A stretch of 64,000 nt of DNA. Source: Agrobacterium genomosp. 13 str. CFBP 6927 (lineage in GTDB: Bacteria > Pseudomonadota > Alphaproteobacteria > Rhizobiales > Rhizobiaceae). The notes under the pieces are model-generated. The model saw only the letters and a program-made list of their open reading frames with translations. It searched no databases and had not been told where the DNA came from. The position numbers and the translations under genes are program-made. Where the stretch lies: NCBI GenBank assembly GCA_900012615.1, contig LT009757.1, positions 1,329,695 to 1,393,694 of the forward strand. The letters run 5' to 3'. Shown piece by piece: positions 28,294-38,604 of this stretch; positions within the stretch are counted from its first letter, which is position 1; each line of letters begins with the position of its first letter.

Positions 28294-29274
28294 ATGCTCG
28301 TGGATGGAAAATGGACCGCCGAATGGCATCCGGTGCAGGCAACCGACAAGAAAGGCGGCTTCGTTCGCCAGACCTCCGGTTTCCGCAACTGGGTAACGCC
28401 TGATGGTTCGGCAGGGCCAACGGGCGAGGGCGGTTTTGCGGCCGAAAGCGGCCGTTATCATCTTTACGTCGCGCTGATCTGCCCCTGGGCATCGCGCACG
28501 CTGATCGGCCGAAAGCTGAAGAAGCTGGAAGAGGTGATTTCTGTTTCCGTTGTCGAGCCCGCCCTTTCCGACGAGGGCTGGAAATTCGGCGACTATCCGG
28601 GCGCGGATAGTGATACGCTCAACGGCTTCACCTATATGCATGAGGTCTATACCAGCGCGGATCCGCACTATACCGGCCGCGCCACCGTGCCCGTGCTTTG
28701 GGACAAAAAGACGAAAACCATCGTCAATAACGAATCCGCCGATATTCTGCGCATGCTGAATTCCGGTTTCGGCGCTCTGGCCGATAATGGCGTGGACCTC
28801 TATCCGGAAGCTTTGCGCGATGAGATCGACGCTCTCAATGACCACATCTATCCGCGCCTCAACAACGGCGTTTACCGGACCGGTTTCGCCACCACGCAGG
28901 TCGCTTATGAAGAGGCCTTCGCCGATGTGTTTGCGACGCTTCAGGAGCTCGAAAGCCGCCTCGTCTCAGGCGGACCTTTCCTTTTCGGCGATCACCTGAC
29001 CGAAACGGATGTCCGGCTCTTCGTGACGCTGGTGCGTTTCGATGCCGCCTATTATGGCCTGTTCAAATGCAATCTTCGCCGTATCGCCGATTACCCCGCC
29101 CTTCAGGCCTATATGATGCGGGTGCTAACCATTCCGGGCGTGCGCGACACGGTAAATATCGACCATATCAAGCGCGGTTATTATTCCATCAAGGCGCTCA
29201 ACCCGACCCGAATCGTGCCCGTCGGTCCCGATCTTCCTGGGCTGTATGACGTTTCTCTCCGCCCATCGAACTGA
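28294..29274 (+). CDS. Glutathionyl-hydroquinone reductase-like GST (Xi class)
   Basis: A 326-residue, GST-fold protein of the YqjG/PcpF/ECM4 type. The catalytic motif CPWA is in LYVALICPWASRT near residue 61, and the C-terminal helical domain (IYPRLNNGVYRTGFATTQ, ETDVRLFVTLVRFDAAYY) is characteristic. It reduces glutathionyl-hydroquinones with GSH in the cytoplasm. GGGGAG 8 nt before the ATG at 28294 supports this start; an ATG at 28276 is in frame. It converges with the LysR gene downstream. Confidence 0.9.
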   Translation: MLVDGKWTAEWHPVQATDKKGGFVRQTSGFRNWVTPDGSAGPTGEGGFAAESGRYHLYVALICPWASRTLIGRKLKKLEEVISVSVVEPALSDEGWKFGDYPGADSDTLNGFTYMHEVYTSADPHYTGRATVPVLWDKKTKTIVNNESADILRMLNSGFGALADNGVDLYPEALRDEIDALNDHIYPRLNNGVYRTGFATTQVAYEEAFADVFATLQELESRLVSGGPFLFGDHLTETDVRLFVTLVRFDAAYYGLFKCNLRRIADYPALQAYMMRVLTIPGVRDTVNIDHIKRGYYSIKALNPTRIVPVGPDLPGLYDVSLRPSN

Positions 29275-29286
29275 TCGGATGACGGA

Positions 29287-30189
29287 TTACACCGGCTTGC
29301 CGACCTGATCGAGCAGCCAGGCCTGAAAGGCGCGGGCCAGCGCATTGTCCTGCCGTCCTTCGGGCAGGGCCACGTAATAGCTCTTGTCAGTCTGCAGGGG
29401 AATGTCGAAGACGATTTCGAGGCGGCCGGAGGCAAGTTCCGCCTCGATGAGATATTTCGGCAGAAGGGCAAAACCGATGCCGCTTGCGGCGGCCTCGATG
29501 ATCATCGAGAACTGGTCGAAACGGCTTCCCTGATAAGCATTCTCGGCGGTCACCCCGTTCATCTCCAGCCATTCCGTCCATAATTTCGGCCGCGTCGTCA
29601 CATGCAGGAGCGGCTGCCCGGTCAGATCCTGCGGCTGGTTCACGCCAGCGCGGCGCAGCAGGGCGGGGCTTGCGACCGGCACGATCACCTCGTTGCACAA
29701 AAATGTGCAGGTACCATGCGCCCAGACCGGTTGGCCGTAGTGAATGGCGAGGTCGAACCCTTCCTCGTCGAAGTCGAAGGGATGCGAGCGCGAGCCGATG
29801 GTTATCGTTATTTCCGGATTGACGTCGATGAAGCGGTGGAGGCGCGGCATCAGCCAGCGGCTGCCGAATGTCGGCAATGTCGCGACGGAAAGCGATGCGT
29901 GCGATGTTCCGGCTGAAACCGCGCGCACCATCAGCTGCTCGGATTGCTGCAACAGGCGCCGCACATCCGGCAGGAATTTACGCCCCGCCTCCGAAAGCAC
30001 GACCCGCCTGCGGATGCGCTCGAAAAGCTGCATTCCGGTCTGCGCTTCCAGTTCGCCGATCTGCCGGCTCACCGCGCTCTGCGTGAGGTTGAGTTCTTCC
30101 GCCGCACGCGTAAAATTGCCGTGCCGTGCCGCGCATTCGAACGCCTGCAGGGTAACGATGTCAGGGACCAGTCTTCTGCGCGGATCCAT
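29287..30189 (-). CDS. LysR-family regulator, divergent from ALDH7 gene
   Basis: A 300-residue LysR regulator of the GcvA-like branch: winged HTH at about residues 12-70 (FTRAAEELNLTQSAVSRQIGEL), then the substrate-binding domain starting near TLPTFGSRWLMPRLHRF. It is transcribed away from the aldehyde dehydrogenase at 30392 with about 200 bp between, so it probably controls that gene, perhaps in response to lysine or a pathway intermediate (inference). Confidence 0.9.
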   Translation of the reverse strand: MDPRRRLVPDIVTLQAFECAARHGNFTRAAEELNLTQSAVSRQIGELEAQTGMQLFERIRRRVVLSEAGRKFLPDVRRLLQQSEQLMVRAVSAGTSHASLSVATLPTFGSRWLMPRLHRFIDVNPEITITIGSRSHPFDFDEEGFDLAIHYGQPVWAHGTCTFLCNEVIVPVASPALLRRAGVNQPQDLTGQPLLHVTTRPKLWTEWLEMNGVTAENAYQGSRFDQFSMIIEAAASGIGFALLPKYLIEAELASGRLEIVFDIPLQTDKSYYVALPEGRQDNALARAFQAWLLDQVGKPV

Positions 30190-30391
30190 TCCATTCTCGC
30201 ATCAACTTACCCGCTTTCCTCATTGGAAAAGGGTCATTATGGCCATATATGATTACGGGAAAGAATGGAACGGTGCAAAACGCCAGTTTCACATAACGAA
30301 TGGCAAATTCGGGGAAAGAAGAGTGACGGGAGTTGAAAGCGCCGTATCGAAATGGCCTTTCCTCCCCTTTTAAGCCAAAAGGACGATGGAC

Positions 30392-31921
30392 ATGGATGCG
30401 ACCACGAAGCTCGACGTGAAACAGGAAGCCGCGGCTCTGCTCGACAGGATGGGCGTTGCCCGCGATCTCTATAGCGGCGGCGATATGGCCTCCTTCAGCC
30501 CGGTGACGGGTGAACAGGTCGCGAGCCTGAAGACCGTTTCGGTCGAGGGTGTCGCAGCCGTGATCGACCGGGCCGATGCCGCCTTCAAGGTATGGCGCAA
30601 TGTGCCGGCGCCCCGTCGCGGTGAACTGATCCGGCTGCTCGGCGAAGAACTGCGCGCCTTCAAGGCCGATCTCGGCCGTCTCGTCTCGCTGGAAGCGGGC
30701 AAGGTGCCCTCCGAGGGCCTCGGCGAAGTGCAGGAAATGATCGATATCTGCGATTTCGCGGTCGGCCTTTCCCGCCAGCTTTATGGTCTCACCATCGCCA
30801 CCGAACGCCCCGGCCATCGCATGATGGAAACCTGGCATCCGCTCGGCGTCGTCGGCGTCATCTCCGCCTTCAACTTCCCGGTCGCGGTGTGGTCGTGGAA
30901 TGCGGCGCTTGCCATCGTCTGCGGTAATTCGGTGGTCTGGAAGCCTTCTGAAAAGACGCCGCTCACGGCGCTTGCCGTGCAGGGCATCTTCGAGCGCGCC
31001 GCCGCCCGTTTCGGCGATGCGCCGGAAGGCCTTTCGCAGCTTCTGATCGGCGACCGCGCCGTGGGTGAAGCTCTGGTAGACAATCCCAAAGTGCCGCTCG
31101 TTTCGGCCACCGGCTCCACCCGCATGGGCCGCGATGTCGGCCCGCGTCTGGCGAAACGCTTCGCCCGCGCCATTCTGGAACTCGGCGGCAACAATGCCGG
31201 CATCGTCTGCCCTTCGGCTGATCTCGACATGGCGCTGCGCGCCATCGCCTTCGGCGCCATGGGCACGGCCGGCCAGCGCTGCACCACGCTGCGCCGTCTC
31301 TTCGTGCATGACAGCGTTTATGACCAGCTCGTGCCGCGCCTGAAAAAGGCCTATGCCTCCGTTTCCGTCGGCAACCCGCTGGAAACCTCCGCACTCGTCG
31401 GCCCGCTGGTCGACAAGGCGGCTTTCGACGGCATGCAGAAGGCCCTCGAAGCGGCGAAAGCCCATGATGGCGTGGTGAATGGCGGCGGCCGCGTGGATAC
31501 GGGTGCGCCGGATGCCTATTACGTCAAGCCGGCGCTTGTCGAAATGCCGAAGCAGGCGGGGCCTGTGCTGGAAGAAACCTTCGCGCCGATCCTCTACGTG
31601 ATGAAATACAGCGATCTCGATCAGGCGATAGACGACCATAACGCTGTCGCTGCTGGTCTTTCCTCATCGATCTTCACCCGCGACATGCAGGAATCCGAAC
31701 GGTTCCTGTCATCGGAAGGCTCCGATTGCGGCATTGCCAACGTCAACATCGGCACCTCGGGTGCGGAAATCGGTGGTGCCTTTGGCGGTGAGAAGGAAAC
31801 CGGCGGCGGCCGTGAATCCGGTTCGGATGCGTGGAAGGCCTATATGCGCCGCGCCACCAACACCATCAACTACTCCAAGGCGCTGCCGCTGGCGCAGGGC
31901 GTTTCGTTCGATATCGAATAA
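30392..31921 (+). CDS. Aldehyde dehydrogenase family 7 (alpha-aminoadipic semialdehyde dehydrogenase)
   Basis: A 509-residue NAD-dependent enzyme of the antiquitin (ALDH7) group. The glutamate region RAILELGGNNAGIV near residue 260 and the catalytic Cys in GTAGQRCTTLRRLFVH near residue 295 are clear, and VVGVISAFNFPVAVWSWN is typical of this branch. It oxidises alpha-aminoadipic semialdehyde (piperideine-6-carboxylate) to aminoadipate in lysine breakdown. The ATG at 30392 is preferred since AGGA is 8 nt upstream; one at 30386 is too close. A terminator follows. Confidence 0.88.
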   Translation: MDATTKLDVKQEAAALLDRMGVARDLYSGGDMASFSPVTGEQVASLKTVSVEGVAAVIDRADAAFKVWRNVPAPRRGELIRLLGEELRAFKADLGRLVSLEAGKVPSEGLGEVQEMIDICDFAVGLSRQLYGLTIATERPGHRMMETWHPLGVVGVISAFNFPVAVWSWNAALAIVCGNSVVWKPSEKTPLTALAVQGIFERAAARFGDAPEGLSQLLIGDRAVGEALVDNPKVPLVSATGSTRMGRDVGPRLAKRFARAILELGGNNAGIVCPSADLDMALRAIAFGAMGTAGQRCTTLRRLFVHDSVYDQLVPRLKKAYASVSVGNPLETSALVGPLVDKAAFDGMQKALEAAKAHDGVVNGGGRVDTGAPDAYYVKPALVEMPKQAGPVLEETFAPILYVMKYSDLDQAIDDHNAVAAGLSSSIFTRDMQESERFLSSEGSDCGIANVNIGTSGAEIGGAFGGEKETGGGRESGSDAWKAYMRRATNTINYSKALPLAQGVSFDIE

Positions 31922-31951
31922 TCGCGTCCTCGATAGAGAAATTGATCCATC

Positions 31952-31990
31952 ATGCCGGCGCGGCTCCATCTGCGCCGGCATTTCTATTCG
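31952..31990 (+). terminator. Terminator after ALDH7 gene
   Basis: ATGCCGGCGC and GCGCCGGCAT form a perfect 10-bp stem followed by TTTCTATT. The remaining bases up to 32162 are AT-rich and probably hold the ssuA promoter. Confidence 0.8.
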
Positions 31991-32162
31991 ATAGGTCGGA
32001 CGAGGGTGTCCGCGACGATTTGCGGAAAAGAGGCTTTTGCGCGAAATTTTATTCCCGCAATATTGCTGATATTGAATTATCGTCTCTCTATCGTTTTAAT
32101 CGAAAACCCTAGCATTGCTCCATATCGCAACCCGGCAAGAGCGCCGGTGATAAGGAGATGAA

Positions 32163-33116
32163 ATGCCAGCCGTCACCCGCCGCGCCCTTTCCGCCAGCAT
32201 TCTTGTTGCCGCTGCTTTATCCGTTCTGCCTTTTCAGGCCCAGGCGGCGGAAGAGCTGAAGATCGGTTATCAGAAAACCGGCCTGCCGGTGATAGCCCGC
32301 CAGCAGGGCGTCATCGAAAAGGCGCTTGGGGCCAAGGGCGTGAAGGTTTCCTGGGTCGAATTCACCGCTGGTCCGCCGCTGGTGGAAGCCCTGAATGTAG
32401 GCTCCATCAATGTCGGCTGGACGGGGGATGCGCCGCCGATCTTCGGGCAGGCGGCAGGTTCAGCCATCGTTTATGTCGCGGCCCTTCCTTCGAACGGCAA
32501 GGGTGAGGCGATCTTCACCAAGCCTGAAAGCGGCATCAAGTCGGTTGCCGATCTCAAGGGCAAGAAGGTCGGCGTCGGCAAGGGCACCAGCGCGCATAAT
32601 CTGCTGGTGGCGGCAATTGAGAAGAATGGCCTGAAATTCAGCGATATCGAGGTGGTCTATCTCAGCCCTGCCGATGCCGCGGCAGCTTTCGCCAGCGACA
32701 AGATCGACGCCTGGGCCGTCTGGGATCCGTTCTATGCGATTGCCGAAACCCGCTACAAGCCGGTCACTCTGGCCCGCACCAGCGATGTGCTTGCCGTCAG
32801 CACCTATTTCCTCGCCAATCGCGATTACGCCAAATCCAATGCGGATACGATCAACATCACCATCGATGCTCTGGGCGAGGCGGCGAAATGGTCCGCCGCC
32901 AACCGCGACAAGGTCGCCGCAGCTTTGCATGAAGTGACGGGCGTGCCGCTGGAGGCGCAGACGCTGGCCGCGAACCGCTCTGAATTCGGCGTTACCAAGA
33001 TCGACGACAAGATCGTCGCCAGCCAGCAGGAAACCGCCGACCGCTTTTATCGCCTCGGCCTGATCCCGAAACAGATCAGCATCAAGGATGCCGTCTGGTC
33101 TGGCGCGACGAACTGA
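32163..33116 (+). CDS. ssuA: Aliphatic sulfonate ABC transporter, substrate-binding protein
   Basis: A 317-residue periplasmic protein. Signal peptide about residues 1-28 (basic start, cleavage after AQA). The mature start EELKIGYQKTG and the motifs GPPLVEALNVGSINVGWTGDAPP and KKVGVGKGTSAHNLL are the SsuA type. It delivers alkanesulfonates to the permease and ATPase encoded next (order A-C-B). The monooxygenase genes ssuD and ssuE are not beside it, so the substrate could also be taurine-like or a sulfate ester. Confidence 0.88.
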   Translation: MPAVTRRALSASILVAAALSVLPFQAQAAEELKIGYQKTGLPVIARQQGVIEKALGAKGVKVSWVEFTAGPPLVEALNVGSINVGWTGDAPPIFGQAAGSAIVYVAALPSNGKGEAIFTKPESGIKSVADLKGKKVGVGKGTSAHNLLVAAIEKNGLKFSDIEVVYLSPADAAAAFASDKIDAWAVWDPFYAIAETRYKPVTLARTSDVLAVSTYFLANRDYAKSNADTINITIDALGEAAKWSAANRDKVAAALHEVTGVPLEAQTLAANRSEFGVTKIDDKIVASQQETADRFYRLGLIPKQISIKDAVWSGATN

Positions 33117-33137
33117 GCAAGAGCCGGAGGCTTCGCC

Positions 33138-33917
33138 ATGAGCATCAGAAGGCGCATTGAGGTTGGAAGCATCACGGGCTGGCTGCTTCCCGCCATCATT
33201 CTTGCAGGCTGGGAAGCGGCCTCCCGCATAGGGCTTATTTCAGGAAATGTCCTTCCAGCCCCTTCCGCCGTTGCGGAAGCCTTCTGGCGGCTTCTGCTTT
33301 CGGGGGAACTCATTGCCAATATCGGCGTGAGTTCTGCCCGTGCGCTTGTGGGATTCGCCATTGGCGGCTCTATCGGCTTCATCTTCGGCCTGGCCAATGG
33401 CCTCTCCAAATTTTCCCGCAGCTTCACCGATACGACGCTGCAGATGATCCGCAACATTCCGCATCTGGCGCTCATTCCGCTGGTCATCCTGTGGTTCGGC
33501 ATCGATGAGGAGGCGAAGCTTTTCCTCGTCGCGCTCGGCGTGTTTTTCCCGATCTACATCAACACGCTGCTCGGCATTCAGGGTGTCGATCCGCAACTGG
33601 TTGAGATGGGCCGCACCTATGGCATGTCGCCCTTCACGCTGTTCCGGCGGGTCATTCTGCCCGGCGCGCTGCCCGCCATTTTCACCGGCCTGCGTTATGC
33701 GCTCGGCATCATGTGGCTGACGCTGATCGTCGCCGAAACCATCTCTTCCTCGTCCGGTCTCGGCTATATGGCCATGCAGGCGCGCGAGTTCCTGCTGATC
33801 GACGTCGTGGTTCTGTCGATCCTTATCTATGCGCTTCTCGGCAAGCTGGCCGACAGTTTCGCCCGCTTCCTCGAAAGCATCTTCCTGCAATGGCATCCAG
33901 CCTTCAAGAAAGTCTGA
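33138..33917 (+). CDS. ssuC: Aliphatic sulfonate ABC transporter permease
   Basis: A 259-residue inner-membrane permease of the BPD_transp_1 type with about six helices. The coupling loop is VDPQLVEMGRTYGMSPFTLFRRVILPGALPAIFTGLR, whose parts EMGRTYGMS and LPGALPAIFTGLR are the EAA motif of SsuC/TauC. It starts 21 bp after ssuA. Confidence 0.9.
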   Translation: MSIRRRIEVGSITGWLLPAIILAGWEAASRIGLISGNVLPAPSAVAEAFWRLLLSGELIANIGVSSARALVGFAIGGSIGFIFGLANGLSKFSRSFTDTTLQMIRNIPHLALIPLVILWFGIDEEAKLFLVALGVFFPIYINTLLGIQGVDPQLVEMGRTYGMSPFTLFRRVILPGALPAIFTGLRYALGIMWLTLIVAETISSSSGLGYMAMQAREFLLIDVVVLSILIYALLGKLADSFARFLESIFLQWHPAFKKV

Positions 33918-33925
33918 GGTAACCC

Positions 33926-34747
33926 ATGTCGACCGGCAATGTGACGACGCTGAGACGCTCGGATGCCCCGCCATCCCTCCCGTCCCAAGGGAAAATCGAA
34001 CAACGCGAGAAGACGACAGAAGGCAAGGTCGCCTTCAGCTTCCGCAATGTGGCGAAGAGCTTCGGTGACAAACCGGTGCTGCGCGGCATTGATCTCGACG
34101 TGCGGGAAGGCGAGTTTCTGGCCATCATCGGCAAGAGCGGCTGCGGCAAGAGCACGCTCCTGCGTATTCTGGCCGGCCTCGACACGCCGACCACCGGAAC
34201 CGTCTCGAAGGATGCATCGAGCCGCACCCGCATGATGTTTCAGGAGCCGCGTCTTCTGCCTTGGGAGAGAATAGCGAATAATGTCTCCGTGGGCCTGACG
34301 GGTATTGCCAAAGGTGAGGCGGCACAGGAGCAGGCGCTTACCATTCTCGATGAGGTCGGTCTGAAAGACCGGGCTGGCGAATGGCCCTATGTGCTTTCCG
34401 GCGGCCAGAAGCAGCGCGTTGCCCTGGCGCGCGCGCTGGTGGCCCATCCGCAAATCCTGGCGCTGGACGAACCGCTTGGCGCGCTCGATGCGCTCACCCG
34501 CATTGAAATGCAGCTTCTGCTGGAGCGCATCTGGCGCAAGCAGAAATTCACCGCCGTTCTGGTTACCCATGATGTTTCGGAAGCTGTCGCCCTTGCCGAC
34601 CGTATTGTCGTCATCGACGAAGGACGTATCGCGCTTGATCTGGATGTGAAGCTGCCGCGCCCGCGCCGCCACGGCACTGCCGAATTCGCGCGGCTGGAGG
34701 AGCAGGTCCTGAACCAGCTTTTCGGGCGTGGCGAGATTAGCGGATAA
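33926..34747 (+). CDS. ssuB: Aliphatic sulfonate ABC transporter ATP-binding protein
   Basis: A 273-residue ATPase with Walker [12 protein letters not shown] near residue 69, signature [15 protein letters not shown] near residue 156 and Walker [15 protein letters not shown]. The first 35 residues are a polar extension ahead of the domain. It starts 8 bp after ssuC and closes the operon. Confidence 0.9.
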   Translation: MSTGNVTTLRRSDAPPSLPSQGKIEQREKTTEGKVAFSFRNVAKSFGDKPVLRGIDLDVREGEFLAIIGKSGCGKSTLLRILAGLDTPTTGTVSKDASSRTRMMFQEPRLLPWERIANNVSVGLTGIAKGEAAQEQALTILDEVGLKDRAGEWPYVLSGGQKQRVALARALVAHPQILALDEPLGALDALTRIEMQLLLERIWRKQKFTAVLVTHDVSEAVALADRIVVIDEGRIALDLDVKLPRPRRHGTAEFARLEEQVLNQLFGRGEISG

Positions 34748-34754
34748 GAATTGA

Positions 34755-34778
34755 CCGGCAGGGCCAAGACCCTGCCGG
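34755..34778. terminator. Hairpin between convergent ssuB and putA
   Basis: CCGGCAGGG and CCCTGCCGG form a perfect 9-bp stem with a 6-nt loop. No clear T run, so termination strength is uncertain. Confidence 0.6.
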
Positions 34779-34788
34779 ACCATATTTA

Positions 34789-37700
34789 TCAGCCGATGCT
34801 CATCAGGCTGGCATTGCCGCCGGCGGCTGTGGTGTTGACGCTGACCGAGACTTCTTCCACCAGCCAGTCGAGCGTATAGGGCTGGCTTTCCCCGGAAAGC
34901 GCTTCCGTTGTCGCAGCCTGAACCAGAACCAGCGGGCCGGGCAGGGCGGCGATCTTCTTGTTGATCGTCACGACACGCTCCGCATCACCTTCGATCAGCG
35001 CGCCGGCGAAGGGTGCGGATTTTTCCCAGTTGTCAGCCCAGACGATGCGCGAGGTGACGGTTGCCGGCAATCCATAGATCGCTTTTTCCAGTCCCGACGC
35101 ATTGTCGATGACGACCGAGTTGCCAGTGGCAAGTGCTGCCGCCAGCTGGCGATACAGCCCCTGTTCCGTAGCGGGGATCAGCAGAACCTTGCCACGCGGA
35201 TGCAGCGCATAGACATTGCGCTCCCCGACCGGGCCTGCCAGTTCGGTTTCAAAGCCGAGGCCGGAAAGGGCCGCAGCCTGCCTTGCGGCCTCAGCTGCGA
35301 TGGTCTGGCCGTTTTCATCCAGCCAGCGGGCAAGATCGACAGCCGCCTGGTCCTGCTGGCTGGCGACGCGATCAATCTTTGGCGCGGTCTGTGTCACGCG
35401 GCCAAGATAGAGCGGCCCGCCGGCCTTGGGGCCGGTGCCGGAAAGGCCACGCCCGCCGAAGGGCTGAACGCCGACGACCGCGCCGATGATGTTGCGGTTC
35501 ACATAAAGATTGCCGGCGGCGATGCGCGACAGCACGTGCTGGATCGTATCGTCGAGGCGCGTATGCAGGCCGAAGGTCAGGCCGTAACCGGTGGCGTTGA
35601 TTTCATCGATCAGCCGGTCGAGATTGTCGCGCTTGAAGCGGATGACGTGCAGCACCGGGCCGAAGACTTCGCGTTTCAGATCGGCGAGCGATTTCATCTC
35701 GATGATCGTCGGCGGCACGAAGGTGCCCTTGCCGGTTTCGCCGGCAAGCGTGATCTGTTCGATGCGATGGCCGAGCCCGCGCATGCCCTCGATGTGCTTT
35801 TCGATGATGCCCTTCGCCTCGGCGGTAATGACGGGGCCGACATCGACGGAGAGCTTGTCGGTGCGGCCGATGCGCAATTCATGCAGCGCGCCTTTCAGCA
35901 TGGTCAGCGTGCGGTCCGCCACATCCTCCTGCAGGCAGAGGATGCGCAGCGCCGAGCAGCGCTGGCCGGCGCTGTCGAAAGCGGATGCGATGACATCGGC
36001 GACCACCTGCTCGGCAAGTGCGGAAGAATCGACGATCATGGCGTTCTGGCCGCCGGTTTCGGCGATCAGCGGCACCGGCTGGCCATTGGCCAGAACCCGT
36101 CCGGCAAGCTGGCCCTGAATGAGCCGCGCCACTTCCGTGGAGCCGGTGAACATCACACCGGCCGTCAATGGTGAACCAACAAGGGCCGCCCCCGTCTTGC
36201 CGTCGCCCGGCAGAAGCTGCACGGCGTCCTGTGGAACGCCTGCCTCATGCAGCAGGCGCACGCCCTGCGCCGCAATCAGCGGCGTTTCTTCGGCGGGCTT
36301 CGCCAGCACCGGATTGCCGGCAACCAGCGCCGCCGTCACCTGACCGATGAAAATGGCGAGCGGGAAGTTCCACGGGCTGATGCAGACGACCGGGCCGAGC
36401 GGTGTTTCGCCGGATTTGAAGTTCCTGCGGGCTTCCGCTGCGTAATAACGCAGGAAGTCGATGGCCTCGCGCACCTCGGCAATCGCGTTGGGCATGGATT
36501 TTCCCGCTTCGCGCATGATGAGGCCGAGCAGGGCGGGCATTTCGGCCTGCATGGCGTCGGCGGCCCGCTCGAGGCAGGCGGCGCGTTCTTCCACCGGGGT
36601 GGACGGCCAATTCGAGGCCGCCGCCCGCTGCATGGCGGCTTCGACATCGCCTTCAGTCGGCTCCGTTACATGGCCGACGATATCATTGTGGTCGCCGGGG
36701 TTGAGAACCCGGCGCGTGTTGCCACCTGCCTGCGGCGCTGTGGCTTTCCATTCTGTCGCAGCACCTGCCTTCAGGATTTTGTCCAGTGCGGCAAGCGTCG
36801 TTTCGCTGGAGAGGTCGAGGCCGGCGGAGTTTTTGCGTTCCGGGCCGAACAGGCCTTCAGGGGCGGCGATGCGGTCGTGACGCGCGCCGGGAACGGCATA
36901 GGCCTTGACCACCGCGACCGGGTCTTCCAGCAGGGAATCCACCGGCACGGCTGGGTCGGCAATGCGGTTGACGAAGGAAGAATTCGCACCGTTCTCCAGC
37001 AGGCGGCGGACGAGATAGGCCAGCAGCGTCTCATGGGTGCCGACGGGGGCATAGAAACGGCAGGGCCGGTCGAGTTTCTTCTTGCCGACGACTTCGCTGT
37101 AAAGCGGTTCACCCATGCCATGCAGGCACTGGAACTCATAGTCGCCGAGTTTGAAGCCGGGGCCGGCGAGATGGTAGATCGTCGCCATGGACTGCGCATT
37201 GTGGGTCGCAAATTGCGGGAAGACCAGATCGCGTGCGGCGAGCAGCTTTCGGGCGCAGGCAATGTAGGAGACGTCGGTGTGGACCTTGCGGGTGAAGACC
37301 GGGAAGTCTTCCAGCCCTTCCACCTGCGCGCGCTTGATTTCCGCGTCCCAATAGGCGCCCTTGACGAGACGCACCATGATGCGGCGGCCCGAGCGACGGG
37401 CGAGATCGATGATGTAGTCGAGAACGAAGGGGCAGCGGCGGCCATAGGCCTGCACGACGAAACCGAGGCCGTTCCAGCCGGCGAGGTCCCTGTCGAGCGC
37501 CAGTTCCTCCAGAAGATCGAGCGACAGTTCCAGCCGGTCGGCTTCCTCGGCATCGATATTGAGGCCGATATCGTATTTCTTGCTGAGCAGCATCAGCGAT
37601 TTGACGCGCGGCAGCAGTTCCGCCATCACGCGCTCGGCCTGGGCGCGGGCGTAACGCGGATGCAGCGCCGAAAGCTTGATGGAAATGCCGGGACCGCCAT

Positions 37701-38490
37701 AGATGCCGCGGCTGGCAGACGCCTTGCCGATGGCGTGGATGGCGTTTTCGTAGTCCTTGTAATAACGCTCCGCATCCTTGGCGGTGGTCGCGGCTTCGCC
37801 CAGCATGTCGTAGGAATATTGGAAGCCCTGTTCTTCCAGCGGCTTCGAACGCTTGATCGCTTCACCGATGGTTTCGCCGGTGACGAATTGCTCGCCCATC
37901 ATGCGCATGGCCATATCGACGCCGCGACGGATGACGGGTTCGCCCGCCCGGGCGATCAGCTTGGTCAGCGCCGCCGAAAGGCCGCTATCATTGACCGTCG
38001 AGGTCAGCTTGCCGGTGATGACGAGACCCCAGGTGGCGGCGTTGACGAAAAGCGAACGCCCGCCGCCAATATGGGACTTCCAGTCACCGCGCGCGATCTT
38101 GTCGCGGATCAGCGCGTCGCGGGTGGCGGTGTCGGGAATGCGCAGCAGCGCTTCGGCGAGACACATCAGCGCCACGCCCTCATGGCTGGAGAGCGAATAT
38201 TCCTGCACCAGCCCTTCGACGCCGGTGCCCTTGGTCTTGGCGCGCAATGCCTCGATCAGTTTGCGGGCCGTGTCGCGAATGGCTTTCGTCTCTTCAGCCG
38301 TCACCGTTGCGGCCTCGATCAGCGGCGCCAGGCATTCTTCCTCCGGGCGGCGATAGGCGGCGGTGATCGCCTTGCGCAGCAGGCTCTGCTCGCGCACCGG
38401 CTGCGCGAAATTCTGGAAAATGCCGTCCACCGCTTGCTGCGTGTTGACGTCGGCGTTGTTTACACTGGCGTTGATTGCACCATCGGCCAT
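34789..38490 (-). CDS. putA: Bifunctional proline dehydrogenase / L-glutamate gamma-semialdehyde dehydrogenase
   Basis: A 1233-residue PutA that oxidises proline to glutamate in two steps with substrate channelling. The FAD proline dehydrogenase barrel covers about residues 160-480 (GISIKLSALHPRY, RIMVRLVKGAYWD, FATHNAQSM). The aldehyde dehydrogenase follows, with ISPWNFPLAIF near 690, ETGGQNAMIVD near 800 and the catalytic Cys in SAGQRCSALR near 837. The last 200 residues form the C-terminal ALDH-like extra domain of long PutAs. There is no N-terminal ribbon-helix-helix DNA-binding domain, so it does not regulate itself; the divergent putR does. The ATG at 38490 is chosen over a frame extending to 38562. 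Confidence 0.96.
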   Translation of the reverse strand: MADGAINASVNNADVNTQQAVDGIFQNFAQPVREQSLLRKAITAAYRRPEEECLAPLIEAATVTAEETKAIRDTARKLIEALRAKTKGTGVEGLVQEYSLSSHEGVALMCLAEALLRIPDTATRDALIRDKIARGDWKSHIGGGRSLFVNAATWGLVITGKLTSTVNDSGLSAALTKLIARAGEPVIRRGVDMAMRMMGEQFVTGETIGEAIKRSKPLEEQGFQYSYDMLGEAATTAKDAERYYKDYENAIHAIGKASASRGIYGGPGISIKLSALHPRYARAQAERVMAELLPRVKSLMLLSKKYDIGLNIDAEEADRLELSLDLLEELALDRDLAGWNGLGFVVQAYGRRCPFVLDYIIDLARRSGRRIMVRLVKGAYWDAEIKRAQVEGLEDFPVFTRKVHTDVSYIACARKLLAARDLVFPQFATHNAQSMATIYHLAGPGFKLGDYEFQCLHGMGEPLYSEVVGKKKLDRPCRFYAPVGTHETLLAYLVRRLLENGANSSFVNRIADPAVPVDSLLEDPVAVVKAYAVPGARHDRIAAPEGLFGPERKNSAGLDLSSETTLAALDKILKAGAATEWKATAPQAGGNTRRVLNPGDHNDIVGHVTEPTEGDVEAAMQRAAASNWPSTPVEERAACLERAADAMQAEMPALLGLIMREAGKSMPNAIAEVREAIDFLRYYAAEARRNFKSGETPLGPVVCISPWNFPLAIFIGQVTAALVAGNPVLAKPAEETPLIAAQGVRLLHEAGVPQDAVQLLPGDGKTGAALVGSPLTAGVMFTGSTEVARLIQGQLAGRVLANGQPVPLIAETGGQNAMIVDSSALAEQVVADVIASAFDSAGQRCSALRILCLQEDVADRTLTMLKGALHELRIGRTDKLSVDVGPVITAEAKGIIEKHIEGMRGLGHRIEQITLAGETGKGTFVPPTIIEMKSLADLKREVFGPVLHVIRFKRDNLDRLIDEINATGYGLTFGLHTRLDDTIQHVLSRIAAGNLYVNRNIIGAVVGVQPFGGRGLSGTGPKAGGPLYLGRVTQTAPKIDRVASQQDQAAVDLARWLDENGQTIAAEAARQAAALSGLGFETELAGPVGERNVYALHPRGKVLLIPATEQGLYRQLAAALATGNSVVIDNASGLEKAIYGLPATVTSRIVWADNWEKSAPFAGALIEGDAERVVTINKKIAALPGPLVLVQAATTEALSGESQPYTLDWLVEEVSVSVNTTAAGGNASLMSIG

Positions 38491-38604
38491 TCTGAAAACC
38501 CTGAAAAAGCTGTTGAAGACAGACCGTCGGCGGCAGCGTGTCCTCCACCCGCCGCTTTTCATCCTGGCGAGTACAATACCATCGCTGCAAAAATTGCTAT
38601 GGCC